Positions 36,050 to 45,277 of a stretch of DNA of 64,000 bases are shown in pieces; the first letter of the stretch is position 1; each line of letters begins with the position of its first letter. The stretch covers positions 682,001 to 746,000 of the forward strand of contig NC_003910.7 in NCBI RefSeq assembly GCF_000012325.1, given 5' to 3'. The DNA comes from Colwellia psychrerythraea 34H. GTDB lineage: Bacteria; Pseudomonadota; Gammaproteobacteria; Enterobacterales; Alteromonadaceae. The translations under genes were made by a program, and so were the position numbers. The notes beneath the pieces are model-generated. The model made no database searches. It saw only the letters and a list, made by a program, of their open reading frames with translations, and had not been told where the DNA came from.

Positions 36050-36724
36050 ACAACACCTTTTTTATTGTTATTATACTGCGACATATTAGAGGCTTTGATG
36101 AGAGGATAGTCAATACTGAACAAAAGAAAATTAACACTGATTTTTGGATTAGGTGCTACGAATCAATCACACTCCTCTTGCTTTAAAATATTATTTATAC
36201 TTCTAGAACTCATGTCCGAAAGTAAAAATTAAATAAACAAGGAGGAGAACGTCCGTTTACGTATCAAACTGCCTCTTAGCTGAGGTGACTTTGGTTCACA
36301 AAAAACGACCGTTTTGTGGCAGCTACTACCCTTAATATTTCATTCAATAAAATTTACTGTTTCAAAATCTAATTAAATTTACAGTTAGGTCGTTTCCATG
36401 GGCACAGAAGACATAAAGCCTCCCCGAATGTGTAGGTCAATTTTCTGATCATATAGCGGACATAAATTTCATACTTCTATGGTGCAAAGATGCACAAAGT
36501 GAGATAGGGTTTTAACCCTAATTTAGACTTCTTTTTGGCTTTGCAGACAATTGCGTAAAATATTTATCAATACTTTTTTTAATACGTTATTATCTATTTT
36601 TTAATAAAATATAACATTAAAAGTAGCTAACTTTGCACGGTCAACATAATGAGCTGTTAGCTGCGTTATACTACGTTAAAGACGTCAAAAAACACTTAAT
36701 AATCTAGAGCTATAAACCCATATC
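36050..36724. other. Long intergenic region upstream of the Rho-like gene
   Basis: These 675 bp hold no convincing gene. They contain short inverted stretches and AT-rich tracts, including the T-run and TTATTATC region at about 36568-36610 that may hold the promoter of the Rho-like gene. There are no matches to the class A-D elements. The sequence looks like decayed accessory DNA. Confidence 0.4.
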
Positions 36725-37669
36725 ATGACAAGAAAAATATTAAAACTGAACGTGAAAAGAAAAATAGTTTCCAAACCAATAGATGAAGTGGTCAAGGATG
36801 TATCTCATGATGACCCACAAAAGCGTTTTTTAAATGGCGTAGCCATCAATCCTGAACAATGTATTCACCTAGAATTAGGTTCTCAGCAACACTCCGCGCG
36901 AGCTATGGATTTGTTCACGCCAATAGGAATGGGGCAGAGGGGGTTGATTGTTGCACCGCCTGGCTCCGGAAAAACGACCATTTTAAAACATACTTGCCAG
37001 GCTGTGGGCGCAGCTTATCCCGATATAAAGCTTTATGCGTTACTCATTGACGAGCGCCCAGAAGAGGTGACGGATTTTAAGCGCAGCGTGCCGGCACAAG
37101 TATATGCCTCATCCACGGATGAAAACTATGACCATCACGTACGTGTAGCCAATGACCTTCTTAATATTGCTCGCAAGGAAGCTGGTGAAGGTCACGATGT
37201 CATGATTGTCATTGATTCTCTCACAAGGCTCACACGAGTATATAATGCAAATCAAAAGAGCAGCGGTCGTACCATGTCGGGCGGAATTGACGCTAGAGCG
37301 ATGGAAATACCACGAAAACTGTTTGGCACAGCTAGAAATATTGAGAATGGTGGCTCGATTACCATTCTAGCGACCATACTTGTTGATACCGGAAGCCGAA
37401 TGGATCAAGTGATATTTGAGGAGTTCAAGGGCACGGGTAATATGGAAATCGTTTTATCACGTGAGGCTGCAAATATGAGGGTTTTTCCCGCATTGGATAT
37501 TGCGAAAAGTAGCACGCGCCGTGAGGAGCTTCTTCTTAATTCGAAGGATATCGAAAAGGTAAGATTTTTGAGAAGAGCGCTTACCAGTCTTAAACCTGTG
37601 GAGGGTGCTAGGAAACTTGTTGAGCTACTTGAGAAATATCCAACGAATGCGGAGCTGTTAAACCGTTAA
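36725..37669 (+). CDS. Rho-factor paralogue lacking the N-terminal RNA-binding domain
   Basis: This 314-residue hexameric-helicase-like protein aligns without gaps to the motor half of E. coli Rho, with residue numbers offset by 101 (alignment by eye). It has Walker A APPGSGKT (77-84), catalytic E110 in DERPEEV, Walker B D164 in VIDSLTR, a Q-loop region (about 177-189), an R-loop Arg225 where E. coli has Lys326, and arginine finger R265. The normal N-terminal helix bundle and cold-shock-fold RNA-binding domain are absent; residues 1-28 are a short basic tail. E. coli Lys181 is Gly80. The ATPase looks intact, so it is not a decayed gene. A CspA-type gene follows 454 bp downstream. It could modulate Rho, form its own ring, or serve a mobile element. 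Confidence 0.88.
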   Translation: MTRKILKLNVKRKIVSKPIDEVVKDVSHDDPQKRFLNGVAINPEQCIHLELGSQQHSARAMDLFTPIGMGQRGLIVAPPGSGKTTILKHTCQAVGAAYPDIKLYALLIDERPEEVTDFKRSVPAQVYASSTDENYDHHVRVANDLLNIARKEAGEGHDVMIVIDSLTRLTRVYNANQKSSGRTMSGGIDARAMEIPRKLFGTARNIENGGSITILATILVDTGSRMDQVIFEEFKGTGNMEIVLSREAANMRVFPALDIAKSSTRREELLLNSKDIEKVRFLRRALTSLKPVEGARKLVELLEKYPTNAELLNR

Positions 37670-38123
37670 TTACCTACAATTATTTGAGCGCTTGGGAAAT
37701 GAATTTTGAGCAAAAAGGTAGAGCTGACAAGTACATCAATTAGACGTATTTCCGCTACGCTCCAATGCGTAAATTACACAAGCGTTACCCCTATAAAGTC
37801 TAATCCACCTTTACAGCTCAAACTCCTAATGTCTACACAGTGGTAATTGTGAACGTTTAACTCTAACTCGTTAATGGGCACATAACATCATAGAATATCT
37901 TTACTGATATATCTAAAAATATAGCCAAATTAACTATGCCACTATAACCTGAGTTACTTGTTATTGCGCGAAAGGTGGCTAATATTAAAAATAAATAAGG
38001 TAAGCATCGTTAATCAGCAATAAAATTTGCAGCTTAAGGTGGCTTAATTAAATTCAAAATCTGATTTTGTAATGGTGATAGCAAATCAGAATTATATTTT
38101 TCACCAAAAATAAAGAGAATGTT
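37670..38123. other. Spacer between the Rho-like and cold-shock genes
   Basis: This 454-bp gap includes an imperfect inverted repeat starting TTTGAGCAAAAAGGTA (37704-37719) and ATTAGAC (37739-37745). Its partners are GTCTAAT (37798-37804) and the stretch up to CAGCTCAAA (37814-37822). It may be a structured 3' region or a decayed element. The last ~150 bp are AT-rich and could supply the long 5' leader typical of cold-shock genes. Confidence 0.4.
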
Positions 38124-38330
38124 ATGAGTAAAGGTATAGTTAAGTGGTTTAATTCAGATAAAGGTTTCGGATTCATTACTCCAGAAGACGGAAGTAAAGA
38201 TTTGTTTGTTCATCATTCAGAAATTCAATCAGGCGGTGAATATGCAACATTGGCTGATGGTCAAACCGTTGAGTACGAAGTGGGGCAAGGACAGAAAGGC
38301 CCATGTGCAAATAAAGTTGTTGCTGTTTAA
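38124..38330 (+). CDS. CspA-family cold-shock domain protein
   Basis: This 68-residue single cold-shock domain binds RNA or ssDNA through RNP1 (KGFGFI) and RNP2 (DLFVHH). It starts [17 protein letters not shown] with an AAAGAGA ribosome site. It differs from the second Csp in this window (55654-55863) at many positions. It lies downstream of the Rho paralogue that has lost its own cold-shock-fold domain, inside the 37-bp repeat-bounded segment. Chaperone action on RNA in the cold is the known family role. Confidence 0.93.
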   Translation: MSKGIVKWFNSDKGFGFITPEDGSKDLFVHHSEIQSGGEYATLADGQTVEYEVGQGQKGPCANKVVAV

Positions 38331-38344
38331 GTCGTAGCACATAG

Positions 38345-38387
38345 ACGCATAAGTAAGCGGATGCGTTACACGCACTTGCTTATGCGT
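38345..38387 (+). terminator. Hairpin after the cold-shock gene
   Basis: Arms ACGCATAAGTAAG (38345-38357) and CTTGCTTATGCGT (38375-38387) pair with one mismatch (G-U in RNA). The tail is not T-rich, so termination strength is uncertain. Confidence 0.55.
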
Positions 38388-38525
38388 TATCGATAGAAAA
38401 ACTAATCCAAATTAGCTTCACCACCTAAATCCCTTATGCCTTCTAAGTGGCATAAGTGAACCTTAGAAAATCATTCAAAAAAACATCATGAAATTATTAT
38501 GGGCTTAAGTCTGCTGCGTACGCTT

Positions 38526-38562
38526 TGCTGACGTTAGCTACTGATTGTTCTTTAGGTCAACT
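38526..38562 (+). repeat. 37-bp direct repeat, copy 2
   Basis: This is identical to 34594-34630 over 37 bp in the same orientation. It lies in the 541-bp gap between the cold-shock gene and the gate-domain transporter. The rest of that gap has an ACGGGGTCAGATGAGAATTT stretch (about 38714-38733) that resembles transposase-flanking sequences seen in gammaproteobacteria, and otherwise nothing recognisable. Confidence 0.85.
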
Positions 38563-38871
38563 TATAGCCTGAAGCTGTTATAACCTGTTTAAAGAATATG
38601 TCTCATTTGAATAATTATCTAATTTCCTATAAATTTAACGAAGGGTAGTTCACTATTTTGACACGACACCCTCCTATTAGTCGTGAGTAGACTGAACTGC
38701 TGATGCTTAATAAACGGGGTCAGATGAGAATTTCAAAGGCCTAAGTGGCCGCTAGTTTATTGACGCAGCATCTAAATTCTAGGTTGTTGATTTTTCTCGA
38801 CTCTTTTAAAGTTATAATCCTAACTATTTGTAGTTGTTCGTATCTAATTTTCTTATTCGGGGTATATAGTT

Positions 38872-40101
38872 GTGTTGAATGGATTATGGTTAAGTTTTTT
38901 TTGGCTAGCAGCTATAGCCGCAGGTTATCAGTGGCTCTTACTAGATAACGCTAACGTATTTAGTCAAGTTATTAGCTCTTTGTTTTCTATGGCAAAGCTA
39001 TCTGCTGAAATTGCAATTGGATTGATTGGTACACTTTGTTTGTGGCTCGGAATTTTTAAAATCGCTGAGAAAGCCCAACTTATATCTTTTTTTGCTCGTG
39101 GCGTTGAGCCACTTTTTAGGTATTTGATGCCTGGAGTGCCTCGTGGCGATAAAGCTTTTGGCTCCATTTCCATGAATATGGCCGCTAACATGCTGGGGCT
39201 AGATAACGCTGCTACTCCGCTTGGCCTAAAGGCTATGCAAGACCTCCAAGAGCACAATACCAATAAAGATGTTGCGACTAATGCTCAAATCTTATTCTTA
39301 GTTTTGAATACGTCTTCCGTTACGTTATTGCCCGTTACTATTTTTATGTATCGTGCTCAGCAAGGTGCTCTAAACCCTACGGAGGTTTTTATCCCTATAT
39401 TACTGGCTACCTGCGCATCAACGGTTGTTGGGGTGTCAGTTGTCGCTTGGATTCAGCGTCTCTCACTTTTGAATCGTGTAGTGTTATCTTATTTGGGGGG
39501 ATTTGTTTTACTCGTATCCTTGCTCATTACCAGTTTAATAAGTATGCCAGCAGAGCAAATGACAAAGGTTAGCTCGGTGGCTGCTAACATCATTTTATTT
39601 GGTGTTATTCTTGCCTTTCTTACTATAGGTTGGCGTAAAGGAGTGCAAGTTTATGAGACGTTTATAGAGGGGGCCAAAGAAGGTTTTACTACAGCCATTA
39701 CATTAATACCTTATTTAGTGGCAATGTTAGTGGCTATAGGGGTTTTACGTGCTAGCGGGGCCTTGGATCTATTTGTTGACGGTATAGCTTACTTGTTGGT
39801 CCTCGCTGGGCTGGATACGCAATTTGTTGATGCATTGCCTACGGCACTGATGAAACCATTTAGCGGTTCTGGTGCGCGGGCTATGATGCTAGAGACCATG
39901 AATACACATGGCGTGGATTCTTTCGCCGGTCGATTAGCTGCCGTTATGCAAGGCAGTACCGAAACAACGTTTTATGTGCTCGCTGTGTATTTCGGCGTTG
40001 TGGGTATTAAGCAGGGAAGGCATGCCGTCTTTTGTGGTTTGATCGCGGATCTTGCTGGAATCTGTGCGGCTATAATCGTGTGTTATTGGTTCTTTGGATA
40101 A
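38872..40101 (+). CDS. Nucleoside-recognition (Gate) domain membrane protein, SpmA-SpmB-like
   Basis: This 409-residue polytopic membrane protein carries two 'nucleoside recognition' Gate domains. The first contains GDKAFGSISMNMAANMLGLDNAATPLGLKAM near 85-115. The second is near 260-380 with KPFSGSGARAMMLETM and MQGSTETTFYVLAVYF. This is the layout of fused spore-maturation proteins SpmA and SpmB, which in non-sporulating bacteria are transporters of unknown substrate. The start is GTG 38872, preceded by CGGGG. Its third-position GC seems higher than in the core genes (impression, not measured). Confidence 0.88.
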   Translation: MLNGLWLSFFWLAAIAAGYQWLLLDNANVFSQVISSLFSMAKLSAEIAIGLIGTLCLWLGIFKIAEKAQLISFFARGVEPLFRYLMPGVPRGDKAFGSISMNMAANMLGLDNAATPLGLKAMQDLQEHNTNKDVATNAQILFLVLNTSSVTLLPVTIFMYRAQQGALNPTEVFIPILLATCASTVVGVSVVAWIQRLSLLNRVVLSYLGGFVLLVSLLITSLISMPAEQMTKVSSVAANIILFGVILAFLTIGWRKGVQVYETFIEGAKEGFTTAITLIPYLVAMLVAIGVLRASGALDLFVDGIAYLLVLAGLDTQFVDALPTALMKPFSGSGARAMMLETMNTHGVDSFAGRLAAVMQGSTETTFYVLAVYFGVVGIKQGRHAVFCGLIADLAGICAAIIVCYWFFG

Positions 40102-40389
40102 TAAAAAAGCTGGGATACTCTGAACCTCCCCAGTTTAACGGACGCTTTAAATATTCAAGAAATTACTAATAGCTGTATTATCATGTTGTCTAATTAGTTT
40201 CATATGTTTTATTTTTTAGCCATAGCCACATTAAAAAGAGCTTAAGACGTAAATAGCTTTTAGTCCGCTTTGTCGGAACAGTTGCCGTTAGATACGTAAG
40301 GACTAACGTCAGCTTTCATATCCTAAGTGAACGTAAATCTGAATGAATCCTAGAGATAATTTAGGTCGGGTTTGTGGCATTAGTGAATA

Positions 40390-41049
40390 TTACACGTACC
40401 AATAAATCATTAAAAAATGGCAAGTGACACCGCCTAAAACAAAAAGGTGCCAAATAGCGTGCGTGTAAGGTATTGTTTTTTTGACATAGAAAAAAACCCC
40501 AAGAGAATAAATTAACCCGCCTAATGCCAGCAAGCCAATGGCTTGTTCAGGTAACTTCTCATATAACTCCCCTAAAATACCCAACGAAATAAAACCCATG
40601 CCTAAATAAGTGGCTAGGGATATTTTTTTGTATTTGTTACCAAATTTTATTTTGAACAGAACACCGGATAAGGCAAATAGCCAAATAAAAACCAGCAGAG
40701 TATAACCAAGCGGGCCTGCCAATGTGATAGCAAATAGTGGTGTATAAGTACCTGCAATGAGTAAATATATGGCGCAGTGATCTAGTAGTTTAAATAACGT
40801 CTTAGCGCGCTTATTCGTTAAACTATGGTAAATAGTTGAGGCGAGAAAAAGTAGAATGCCACTGGTAGCGAAAATACTAAAACTAATTATTCGGCTAAGT
40901 TCGCCATGGCTGTTATTTAATAGTAAAAATAGTGCGAAACAACTTAACAATAGACCAAAGGCGTGGCTGATAACATTAAGTTTCTCTTCGCTTTGGCTAT
41001 AAGAGGTTGGTGGAGAATTGTCAGAAGGAAAGTCTTTCTGATCAGTCAT
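40390..41049 (-). CDS. Hemolysin III/PAQR family membrane protein
   Basis: This 219-residue protein has seven predicted helices and a HlyIII/YqfA pattern: EEKLNVISHAFGLLL near 21-35, FLASTIYHSL, LFKLLDHCAIYLLIAGTYTPL (about 86-106) and a C-terminal HAIWHLFVLGGVTCHF. The His and Asp residues in these segments form the presumed metal site of the CREST superfamily. Despite the name, hemolytic activity is not implied. It is transcribed separately from the EF-hand gene upstream on the same strand. Confidence 0.9.
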   Translation of the reverse strand: MTDQKDFPSDNSPPTSYSQSEEKLNVISHAFGLLLSCFALFLLLNNSHGELSRIISFSIFATSGILLFLASTIYHSLTNKRAKTLFKLLDHCAIYLLIAGTYTPLFAITLAGPLGYTLLVFIWLFALSGVLFKIKFGNKYKKISLATYLGMGFISLGILGELYEKLPEQAIGLLALGGLIYSLGVFFYVKKTIPYTHAIWHLFVLGGVTCHFLMIYWYV

Positions 41050-41182
41050 AATGAACTGCTTTAATAAGTTTAGTGTGCGAATGTACGCTGAGTGTCAATA
41101 CAACACCAAACAAAGTAAAGATAGAGTTTATCTAAGGCTAAATCTGCTGTTAGCCTTGGTATCAGAGTTGAGCGAACTTTAG

Positions 41183-41401
41183 TTAAAGTGCTAACTCAAT
41201 AACCATATCTTTTAGCTCATCTTTAGAGATTGAGTTGCTGTGATTTTTATCAAAACGATTAAAAATGGTTTCGCACATACGAATACCTTTGTCTTGTAAT
41301 AAAACGTCAATTAGCTCAACAAATTCCGAACGACTTATCACGCCGTCTTTATCTTCATCAAACACTTCAAATAACTCATCTACCCACTGATTTAAGTCCA
41401 T
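41183..41401 (-). CDS. Two EF-hand calcium-binding protein
   Basis: This acidic 72-residue protein has two EF-hand loops. The first starts at D15 (DEDKDGVISRSE) with ligands D15, D17, D19, V21 backbone and E26. The second starts at D51 (DKNHSNSISKDE) with D51, N53, S55, S57 and E62, so both look able to bind Ca2+. No signal peptide is present, so it is a small cytosolic calcium sensor or buffer. The ribosome site is GGGGAT. Bacterial calmodulin-like proteins of this size are uncommon but known. Confidence 0.85.
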   Translation of the reverse strand: MDLNQWVDELFEVFDEDKDGVISRSEFVELIDVLLQDKGIRMCETIFNRFDKNHSNSISKDELKDMVIELAL

Positions 41402-41543
41402 ATAAAATCCCCACTACTAATTTAAAAAAGATATGACTAAACCATATCGCTTATTCAGGTGTTTGTGAATGGCTATTTCAATTTTTTTAGCCTTGTGATG
41501 GATAAAGTAGCTATTTGTCTACTTATTGATTGCTTTTGGATCA

Positions 41544-41744
41544 TATACCCAAGCCACTTGAATATGCGTTTTTCGGGACGCTTGATCATTAGTTCCTCAA
41601 CCATCCCCGAAGGGCTGGTTTAGAAATGCTTTATGCTGCGTTATTGATTTCGACAATAGAATAACTATTCTCCTCCATCAATGTATTGCCTAAAGTCATT
41701 TTAATTCCCACTGAAATATTGCACTTTGAATTGTAACGGGTATA
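41544..41744. repeat. MITE-like inverted-repeat element, class A
   Basis: It starts TATACCCAAGCCACTTGAA and ends with TTGTAACGGGTATA, giving an imperfect terminal repeat. The core at 41640-41689 is about 42/50 identical to that of the class B element at 9926-9975. The right end matches the element at 2233-2430. It is non-coding and fills half of the 425-bp gap before the S33 peptidase gene; nothing else was recognised there. Confidence 0.75.
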
Positions 41745-41826
41745 TATCAACTTTATTTTTATTTTTCTGTAATAAATTGGCAAAGCTGCAGACTAACTGT
41801 CCAATGCTTTATTAAGGAAAGATAAA

Positions 41827-43269
41827 ATGAAAGTAACGTGGAAAAATCTGTTGGCGCTAAGTTTATTGTCATTAACGGCAACGAGTTGGGCTAATGATAG
41901 TAAATTAACTTTAGAAAACTGCCATTTAGGTGAAATTCGCTCACAAGTACAGTGTGGCAAACTTGAAGTGCCAGAAAATTATCAGCAGCCTGATGGTGAT
42001 AAAATAGCCGTTAATTTTGCCGTATTGCCTGCTATTGATGATAGTGAATACAAGGCGCCGTTAATGTTTTTAGCAGGTGGTCCAGGTCAAGCCGCAGTTG
42101 AATTAGCGACAGGATTAAATAGAGTCTTTCGTGAAGTACGTAAAACACGTGATATTATTCTTGTTGATCAACGAGGTACTGGTAAAAGCAGTCCCTTGTC
42201 ATGTGAATTTGAAGCAGTAGATAATGTCTATAGCGCTTTACCTGATGCATTAACCCCTCAAGAAGTAAAAGATTGTGTTGCGCAATTTAAAGGTGATGTA
42301 ACTCAATATAATTCTGAAAATGCTATTCGAGATTTTGATGCAATACGTGCAGCACTGGGTCATGAAAAGTTAAATATTTATGGCGGCTCTTATGGCACAC
42401 GTGCAGGGTTGGTCTTTATGCGCATGTTTCCAGAGTCTCTGGAAAGTGTTGTGTTAGATAGTGTTGGTCCAATAGAAGTACCTATAGGCATGTTCGGGCA
42501 AAGTGGCGCACGTTCTTTTAATCTATTGATTGATAATTGTAAAAATAGTGAGTCATGCCATAAAGCTTTCCCAAATTTAGCTGATGAATTTCAAGCAGTA
42601 AAAGTACGTTTAGCGAAAGAGCCTGCTAGCATTGATATCTTACATCCTCGTTTAGGCACACCAACAAAACTTGTTATTGATGAGACTAAATTTACCGGTA
42701 ACTTACGCTTTCAGCTGTATGGCATGGAAGGTCGTTCTATGGTGCCACTTGTTATCCATCAAGCTTTCTTAGGTAATTATCAACCGCTAGTTGGTTTGAT
42801 GGCTCGCACGGAGGGTGAACAACTTGTTTATACCGGCTTACTCTTTAACATTGTATGTAATGAAGATATGCCAAGGTTATCGGTAGCAGATAAAGCGGCG
42901 GACGCGAACAATAACTTTGATGGCAAAGACAGCCAGCTTGCATGGGACATGGTTTGTCCATTCTTCCCTAAATACCGCCCGAGTGAAGGTTTTTACCAGA
43001 GTGTCACAGCAGATATTCCGACGTTAATTTTGTCAGGTAATTTAGATCCAGTCACACCGCCTAGTAATGGTGAGTATTCAGCGAAGACTCTACCTAATAG
43101 CCATCATATTATTGTTGAAAATGCTTCGCATACCGTGGCAATGAGTACCTGTGCTAGCGATATAATTCAGGAGTTTTTAACCAGTAAAACGCCTAAGAAA
43201 CTTGATGAATCTTGTTTAAAAGACATTCCCCAAGAAACCTTTATGACCAGTGTTAACGGTATTCAATAG
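41827..43269 (+). CDS. Exported alpha/beta-hydrolase, tripeptidyl-aminopeptidase-like (S33)
   Basis: This 480-residue protein has a signal peptide ending ATSWA and a hydrolase fold. The nucleophile is S188 in YGGSYGTRAG, the acid D407 in SGNLDPVTPP and the base H435 in NASHTVAM. The oxyanion-loop motif FLAGGPGQAA lies near 80-89 and DQRGTGKS near 118-125, both typical of S33 prolyl/tripeptidyl aminopeptidases. The C-terminal region matches the TAP-like domain. It is likely a periplasmic peptidase. The ribosome site is AAGGAAAG. The ABC genes follow after 62 bp and may be co-transcribed. Confidence 0.9.
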   Translation: MKVTWKNLLALSLLSLTATSWANDSKLTLENCHLGEIRSQVQCGKLEVPENYQQPDGDKIAVNFAVLPAIDDSEYKAPLMFLAGGPGQAAVELATGLNRVFREVRKTRDIILVDQRGTGKSSPLSCEFEAVDNVYSALPDALTPQEVKDCVAQFKGDVTQYNSENAIRDFDAIRAALGHEKLNIYGGSYGTRAGLVFMRMFPESLESVVLDSVGPIEVPIGMFGQSGARSFNLLIDNCKNSESCHKAFPNLADEFQAVKVRLAKEPASIDILHPRLGTPTKLVIDETKFTGNLRFQLYGMEGRSMVPLVIHQAFLGNYQPLVGLMARTEGEQLVYTGLLFNIVCNEDMPRLSVADKAADANNNFDGKDSQLAWDMVCPFFPKYRPSEGFYQSVTADIPTLILSGNLDPVTPPSNGEYSAKTLPNSHHIIVENASHTVAMSTCASDIIQEFLTSKTPKKLDESCLKDIPQETFMTSVNGIQ

Positions 43270-43331
43270 AGCGCATACATTTATATGTAATGGCACGAAT
43301 AAGGGAATAACTATGTTTGAAGGAAAAAGAA

Positions 43332-44087
43332 ATGATAGAAGTAAATAATTTACATAAGAGTTTTATTGATAAGAAAGATAAGAAGAATACGGTCAAAGCG
43401 CTAGATGGACTTTCTTTCACCGCCAAAGACGGTGAAATTACTGGTATTTTAGGCCCTAACGGAGCCGGAAAAACAACGTGTTTACGCACGTTATATGGAT
43501 TACTTTCAGCTGACGAAGGTTTTGCCACCATTGACGGTATTAGTGTGACTGAAAACCCACTTGCTGCACGAGCTAAGTTAGGTATTTTTCCTGACAAATT
43601 TGGCTTGTATGAACGTCTTACCGCTTACGAGCAAATTGATTATTTTGCCAGCCTTCATGGCATGTCAGGAAAAACTAAAAAACAAGCGATAGAACAAGTG
43701 ATCCAAGATTTAGAGTTAGGTGATTTAGCACATCGTAAAACTGTTGGCTTTTCTCAAGGCCAGCGTATGAAAGTTACACTAGCCCAAGCATTAGTACATC
43801 AACCGCAAAACTTTGTGCTTGATGAGCCAACGCGAGGTTTAGATGTAATGAGTACCCGTATTTTACGTAATCATTTAGCTAAGTTTAAAGCCAAAGGACA
43901 CTGTATTTTATTCTCGTCACATGTAATGCAAGAGGTTGCGGCCTTATGTGACCGAGTCATTATTGTGGCTAATGGAAAGCTTGCCGCACAAGGAACTCCT
44001 CAAGAGTTATGTGAGTTAGCGGGTGAACAGAATTTAGAAGAAGCTTTTGTTAAATTAATTGGTTCAGATGAAGGAGTAGCTGCATGA
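43332..44087 (+). CDS. ABC transporter ATP-binding protein, NatA-like
   Basis: The ATPase has about 251 residues from ATG 43332, which follows an AAGGAAAAAG ribosome site. A TTG at 43317 lies upstream of that site and is unlikely to be used. It has Walker A GPNGAGKTT near residue 42, signature FSQGQ, Walker B FVLDEPT, and a D-loop and switch His (SSHVMQE). The sequence resembles NatA-type exporters. Its stop codon overlaps the permease start in an ATGA, so the two form one transporter that may export Na+, drugs or lipids. Confidence 0.93.
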   Translation: MIEVNNLHKSFIDKKDKKNTVKALDGLSFTAKDGEITGILGPNGAGKTTCLRTLYGLLSADEGFATIDGISVTENPLAARAKLGIFPDKFGLYERLTAYEQIDYFASLHGMSGKTKKQAIEQVIQDLELGDLAHRKTVGFSQGQRMKVTLAQALVHQPQNFVLDEPTRGLDVMSTRILRNHLAKFKAKGHCILFSSHVMQEVAALCDRVIIVANGKLAAQGTPQELCELAGEQNLEEAFVKLIGSDEGVAA

Positions 44088-45274
44088 TTACTTCAAATTT
44101 AAATGTAGATTTAATCCAATTAAAAGCATTAGTGATAAAAGAGTACCGAGAGGCTTTTCGTGATAAACGCGCGCTTATGGTTGCGTTAATGATGGCTATC
44201 TTAGCGCCTGTCGGAATAATGGTCATGTCAAAAATCATGATTGAAAAAATGGTGGATGAGCCGCCTATCTATGTCAAGTTCATCGGCGCTGAGCATGCGC
44301 CTAAGTTAATCAAGCACTTTGCAGATAAAAACTTGTTAGATTTGGCGGATGTACCTAAGGATGAAAAATCTACTTGGGAACAACGTAATATTGCGATTGA
44401 AATCCCAGAAGATTATGCAGCAGATATGGCAGAAGGTAAGCCGATAAAATTGCATTTACAGGCTGATTTTACTGACAAGGCTGTTCAACCGCCAGTAAGG
44501 CGAATTAATAATGCCGTAAGAGAGTTCTCTTTATCCATAGGTTATAAACGTTTGTTACTTCGAGGTGTAGACATACGTTTGTTAAACCCTGTTAAATTAG
44601 TTGAGCAAGACACGGCAAAACCTGATGCTACTTTTATGCTGATTTCAATGATGCTTGGTATTTATTTGATGTTAGCTGCATTTATGTCTGGTTTATCGGT
44701 CGCGATTGATTCGAGTGCCGGTGAGCGTGAGCGTAATGTACTGGAAATGTTGCTTTGCCAACCTGTAAGCACCATGAAAATAGTATTGGCTAAATTGATA
44801 AGTGCTTCAACAGTGGCAGTTATCGGTGTGTTATTGATATTGATACTTACCTCTGTTTCAGTGGGTTTTGTCGATTTAACTAAAATTGGTGCCACCTTTA
44901 GCTTAGATCTATCGACCGCAGCGGTATTATTATTACTACTATTACCTATTTGTTTCTTTGCGTCAGCCTGTCAGTTATTTGTGGCATTTCAAACAAAGAG
45001 CTTTAAAGAGGCGCAATCAACGGTAGGTATGCTTATCGGTATTCCCGCTTTTATCCCTTTTGTTGTTTCGATGATGGATGATCGTCCCCAGTGGCTAAAT
45101 TGGCTGCCAATCGCGGGTCAATCCATGATAATTGAAAATATATTTAAGGGTGTTGACGTTGATTGGTTAGCAGTATTCGCTACGAGTGCAGTGACTATTG
45201 CTATCACGATTGCTTTAGTTTTAGCACTAGCTAAGAAGTTAAAATCAGAAAAAGTAGTGATGGCATTAAGCTAA
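44084..45274 (+). CDS. ABC transporter permease, NatB-like
   Basis: This 396-residue permease is of the ABC-2 type. It has a first helix near residue 30-45 (ALMMAILAPVGIMVM), a large extracytoplasmic domain at about 50-175 and five or six helices from about 183 on. The SGLSVAIDSSAGERERNVLEMLLCQPVS segment near 202-229 is typical of NatB/YhaP-like permeases. It is translationally coupled to the ATPase by a 4-bp overlap. A class A repeat element starts 3 bp after its stop codon. Confidence 0.9.
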   Translation: MITSNLNVDLIQLKALVIKEYREAFRDKRALMVALMMAILAPVGIMVMSKIMIEKMVDEPPIYVKFIGAEHAPKLIKHFADKNLLDLADVPKDEKSTWEQRNIAIEIPEDYAADMAEGKPIKLHLQADFTDKAVQPPVRRINNAVREFSLSIGYKRLLLRGVDIRLLNPVKLVEQDTAKPDATFMLISMMLGIYLMLAAFMSGLSVAIDSSAGERERNVLEMLLCQPVSTMKIVLAKLISASTVAVIGVLLILILTSVSVGFVDLTKIGATFSLDLSTAAVLLLLLLPICFFASACQLFVAFQTKSFKEAQSTVGMLIGIPAFIPFVVSMMDDRPQWLNWLPIAGQSMIIENIFKGVDVDWLAVFATSAVTIAITIALVLALAKKLKSEKVVMALS

Positions 45275-45277
45275 GCC

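Noticed and set aside
37704..37822. Possible integron attC site in the inverted repeat after the Rho-like gene
   Set aside because: No GTTRRRY core or RYYYAAC partner could be placed, and there is no integrase or cassette array nearby.
43317..43331. Upstream TTG start of the ABC ATPase gene
   Set aside because: The TTG lies in the ribosome site of the much better ATG at 43332.
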